DNA of 64,000 nucleotides, taken from the NCBI GenBank assembly GCA_029248405.1, contig JAQWJJ010000016.1:1-64000 (forward strand). The letters run 5' to 3'. Below are positions 61,743 to 64,000 of this stretch, piece by piece (positions within the stretch are counted from its first letter, which is position 1; each line of letters starts with the position of its first letter). Made by a program: the position numbers and the translations under genes. The notes below the pieces were generated by a model that worked only from the letters and a program-made list of their open reading frames with translations, had not been told where the DNA came from and did not search any database. Origin of the DNA: Flavobacteriaceae bacterium (lineage in GTDB: Bacteria > Bacteroidota > Bacteroidia > Flavobacteriales > Flavobacteriaceae).

Positions 61743-62972
61743 ATGAATCAATTACTGACAAAATCTGGATTAGTGGCCATGATCTTGGCCTTATGGGCGG
61801 AGAGTGTCGAACTGAGCTTTGTGGTCGCCTTGGTGGTGTTGCTATGGCATTTTAATGGACGCTTATCTAAAGGCCTTTCTCAAATGGCCATGCTTATTCT
61901 GGCCTTGATTGCTATTGGCAGCCTTGGATTATTGTCGATGCAGGCAGGCCTCTATGGATTTGTCAAAGATCTCGTTTATTTTTTGCGCCCCCTTACGGTG
62001 TTGTTGGCCACCTATTATAGCGTACAGCGATTGGACCGTAAAGAAGACTTTTACAACCTTATTGTTTTGGCAGGGTTTGGCTTTGCTCTTTTTCACTTGC
62101 TTGATATTGGCGTTGGCTTGTTGCGCTACAAACCCAACCTTCAAAAATTCAGAGAATTATTTGGCAAACTTAATCATGTTGAGATGGTGGCTTTATTCTT
62201 AGTGACCTGTGTCAAAACATTGCCCGTCAAAAAATCCAGATTCAAAATCATCTATCAGCTTTGTGTTGCCGCACTCGTTTTTTCATTCCTGCTTTATTTT
62301 TCACGGACCATGATCGTGGTATTCTTCTTAATGGTCTTGGCCTATAAGGGTTATTTGAAACTCAATGCTAGAGGAGCGGTTATGCTCTCTATTTTGGCTA
62401 TTGTTGGGGCTGGATTTGTCTTTTTTCTTGACCAATATGATCCTGCCCAGGTCAAAGAACCGACAGTGGCCTCTCGCTTTTTAGAAAAGGTAAAAAACTC
62501 TTATACAGAAGCGTTCGAACCGATCAAGTTTGACCGATATCGACTAGATCGAAGAGAGCTTTGGCCACGTTGGAGGGCTTACGAGGCGAGCTTGGTTTTG
62601 GAGGAGGTCGATCAAGAACGCAAGTGGGTCCAAGGCAAAGGTTTTGGTTCTACGGTCGATGTGGGTTTTGAGGTGCGCCTCAACGGAGAGCTCATGCAGC
62701 ACCTCCCGACGGTGCACAATGGCATTACCTATGTTTACATGAAGACGGGCTTATTGGGCTTATTGCTCTACGGATCGATCATTCTTCTGCTCTACCTCCA
62801 CTCCTATCGACAGGCATCTTCACAGCGCACCAAGCAGTATCATAATGTTCTGGTGGCTGTAGGGCTTTATATGTTGGCAGCGAGCATGGTTGTTACAGGG
62901 ATATTCAAACCCTATATGATGATTTGTTATCTGGCGGGAGGCACTTTCGCGCTCAAACAATACGCACCATGA
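61743..62972 (+). CDS. O-antigen ligase/polymerase-like membrane protein
   Basis: The 409-aa protein has ten or more hydrophobic helices and a large periplasmic loop with THNG-type HNGITYVYMKTG (about residues 321-334), as in Wzy/WaaL. It should polymerise or ligate glycan units. Its stop overlaps the next ATG (ATGA). Confidence 0.8.
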   Translation: MNQLLTKSGLVAMILALWAESVELSFVVALVVLLWHFNGRLSKGLSQMAMLILALIAIGSLGLLSMQAGLYGFVKDLVYFLRPLTVLLATYYSVQRLDRKEDFYNLIVLAGFGFALFHLLDIGVGLLRYKPNLQKFRELFGKLNHVEMVALFLVTCVKTLPVKKSRFKIIYQLCVAALVFSFLLYFSRTMIVVFFLMVLAYKGYLKLNARGAVMLSILAIVGAGFVFFLDQYDPAQVKEPTVASRFLEKVKNSYTEAFEPIKFDRYRLDRRELWPRWRAYEASLVLEEVDQERKWVQGKGFGSTVDVGFEVRLNGELMQHLPTVHNGITYVYMKTGLLGLLLYGSIILLLYLHSYRQASSQRTKQYHNVLVAVGLYMLAASMVVTGIFKPYMMICYLAGGTFALKQYAP

Positions 62973-64000
62973 AAATAGCAATTTTTGGCACTAGGGGGAT
63001 TCCCAACCATCATGGCGGATTTGAGCAGTTTGCCGAAATGTTTGCGCCGTATTTGGTGCGCGCGGGTCATGAGGTTTATGTTTATTGTTCTCATAGCCAC
63101 CCCTATCAAGAAAAGACCTTTGAGGGAGCACACTTGATACATTGTCACGACCCAGAAAATAAGTGGGGTACTGTAGGCCAGTTTGTTTACGATCTCAACT
63201 GCATGCGCGATGCACGCAAACGAGGGTTTGATATTTTCTTACAACTGGGCTACACCAGCAGCTCTGTATGGTATCGATTGCTGCCTAAAAAGCCTGTGAT
63301 CATCACGAATATGGATGGTTTGGAATGGAAGCGCGCCAAATATAATGCACTGGTGCGTCGGTTTTTGGCACAAGCCGAAAAGTGGGCGGTCAAAAGCAGT
63401 GATTACCTTATTGCGGACAATCCAGCAATCCAAAACTACCTGAGCGAGCGCTACAATAAACCATCACACTATATAGCGTATGGATCGCAGGCGTTTGAAA
63501 ACCCAAATACCGAAGACCTCAAACCATACGGCCTGACACCGTCAACTTACGACCTCATCGTCGCAAGGATGGAGCCAGAAAACAACATTGAAACCATTTT
63601 GGATGGTGTCGTTGCCGCTAAAACCAAACACCCTTGCGTTGTGGTAGGCAAAAACGAAGCCACCGCCTTTGGTCGTTATTTGACCCAAAAATTTAAAGAT
63701 GTTGCGGACATCCAATTTGTTGGTGGCGTTTACAATCAAGGGGTTTTGGACAATTTGAGGCACCATGCCCGCGTTTACTTTCATGGTCATAGCGTTGGGG
63801 GTACAAATCCGTCATTACTCGAGGCTATGGGTAGTGGTGTTTTGATTGCGGCGCACAATAACGATTTTAATCGCTATATTTTAGGTGATGACGCTCTATA
63901 TTTCGAGACTTCAGCCGATGTAGCTGCCCTTTTGGACCAGCCCAGAGCGCCTGAGCAGGACCAATTATTTGTCGACCGCAATCATCAAAAAATCAAAACC
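62969..64000 (+). CDS. Glycosyltransferase, DUF1972/GT4 family (3' end outside window)
   Basis: ATG at 62969 opens 344 codons to the window end without a stop. The N-terminus KIAIFGTRGIPNHHGGFEQ is the DUF1972 (rhamnosyltransferase-like) signature; later DLIVARMEPENNIETI and the donor-binding GGTNPSLLEAMGSG (about residue 275) identify a GT4 fold. It probably adds a rhamnose or related sugar. It overlaps the preceding stop by 4 bases. Confidence 0.92.
   Translation, partial: MKIAIFGTRGIPNHHGGFEQFAEMFAPYLVRAGHEVYVYCSHSHPYQEKTFEGAHLIHCHDPENKWGTVGQFVYDLNCMRDARKRGFDIFLQLGYTSSSVWYRLLPKKPVIITNMDGLEWKRAKYNALVRRFLAQAEKWAVKSSDYLIADNPAIQNYLSERYNKPSHYIAYGSQAFENPNTEDLKPYGLTPSTYDLIVARMEPENNIETILDGVVAAKTKHPCVVVGKNEATAFGRYLTQKFKDVADIQFVGGVYNQGVLDNLRHHARVYFHGHSVGGTNPSLLEAMGSGVLIAAHNNDFNRYILGDDALYFETSADVAALLDQPRAPEQDQLFVDRNHQKIKT

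Noticed and set aside
1-64000. Mobile elements, prophage, CRISPR or defence systems
   Set aside because: I saw no transposase, integrase, phage structural gene, Cas gene, restriction system or regular direct-repeat array.

Overview
The window looks like chromosomal DNA of a free-living, probably marine member of the Bacteroidota, class Flavobacteriia. Evidence: two secreted proteins with C-terminal type IX secretion (Por) sorting domains; Bacteroidota-typical families (DUF4175, DUF4837, the outer-membrane beta-barrel receptor family, a GH3-like ligase, the rpmF-fabH-accB-accC string); at least eleven copies of the Bacteroidota -7 promoter element TAnnTTTG a short distance upstream of start codons; and few Shine-Dalgarno sequences. 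I see no insertion sequence, prophage, CRISPR array or plasmid gene. Almost all genes are core or conserved, except the surface-polysaccharide region at the right end.

Layout. 1-1.4 kb: end of one and all of a second T9SS cargo gene. 1.4-7.6 kb (minus): an FAD oxidoreductase, then the fatty-acid/ribosome string DUF177-rpmF-fabH-accB-accC, then pdxA. 7.6-12.3 kb: ribE, two small exported proteins, a CAU-anticodon tRNA, mce, rbfA, an FtsX-type permease and dusB. 12.3-27.2 kb: a large outer-membrane receptor, lepA, a cation/proton antiporter, a metallo-hydrolase, two secreted peptidases (S8 and M1), rnpA, a CtpA-type protease, a membrane di-iron hydroxylase and amtB. 27.3-31.8 kb: elaA and rpiB face rnr across a 592-bp very AT-rich non-coding stretch, followed by a LysE-type exporter and tRNA-Cys. 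31.8-38.3 kb: folB, glnS, an SPFH protein, a small outer-membrane protein, gltX and an AlkB-like hydroxylase. 38.3-45 kb: an operon of a giant DUF4175 protein, ybeY, mnmG and a methyltransferase. 45-54.5 kb: holB, pgk, an MltD-like transglycosylase, a DUF4837 lipoprotein, tatA, an M23 peptidase, a GH3-like ligase and an uncharacterised 557-aa protein. 54.5-64 kb: a plus-strand polysaccharide cluster with the complete dTDP-L-rhamnose pathway (rfbB, A, C, D), a Wzz-like protein, a flippase, two sulfotransferases, a Wzy/ligase-like membrane protein and a glycosyltransferase cut by the window end.

What stands out. (1) mnmG is flanked by two ParB-binding (parS) sites, one matching the consensus exactly and one 15/16; the second also encodes the first residues of the downstream methyltransferase. 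(2) The AT-rich divergent spacer between rpiB and rnr holds an exact DnaA box, and genes to its right are mostly on the plus strand. Together with parS about 14 kb away this makes it a candidate chromosomal replication origin, but dnaA is not in view and the idea needs GC-skew data. (3) The 557-aa protein beside the GH3-like gene carries a nucleoside-phosphorylase-like EMEGA motif and has no known function that I can name. (4) The polysaccharide cluster should make a rhamnose-containing and probably sulfated surface glycan.

Limits: family calls come from reading motifs and recalling families, with no database search. Many starts were moved inward from the longest open frame, using family alignment, ATG preference and overlap with promoters or divergent genes; the reason is given with each gene.
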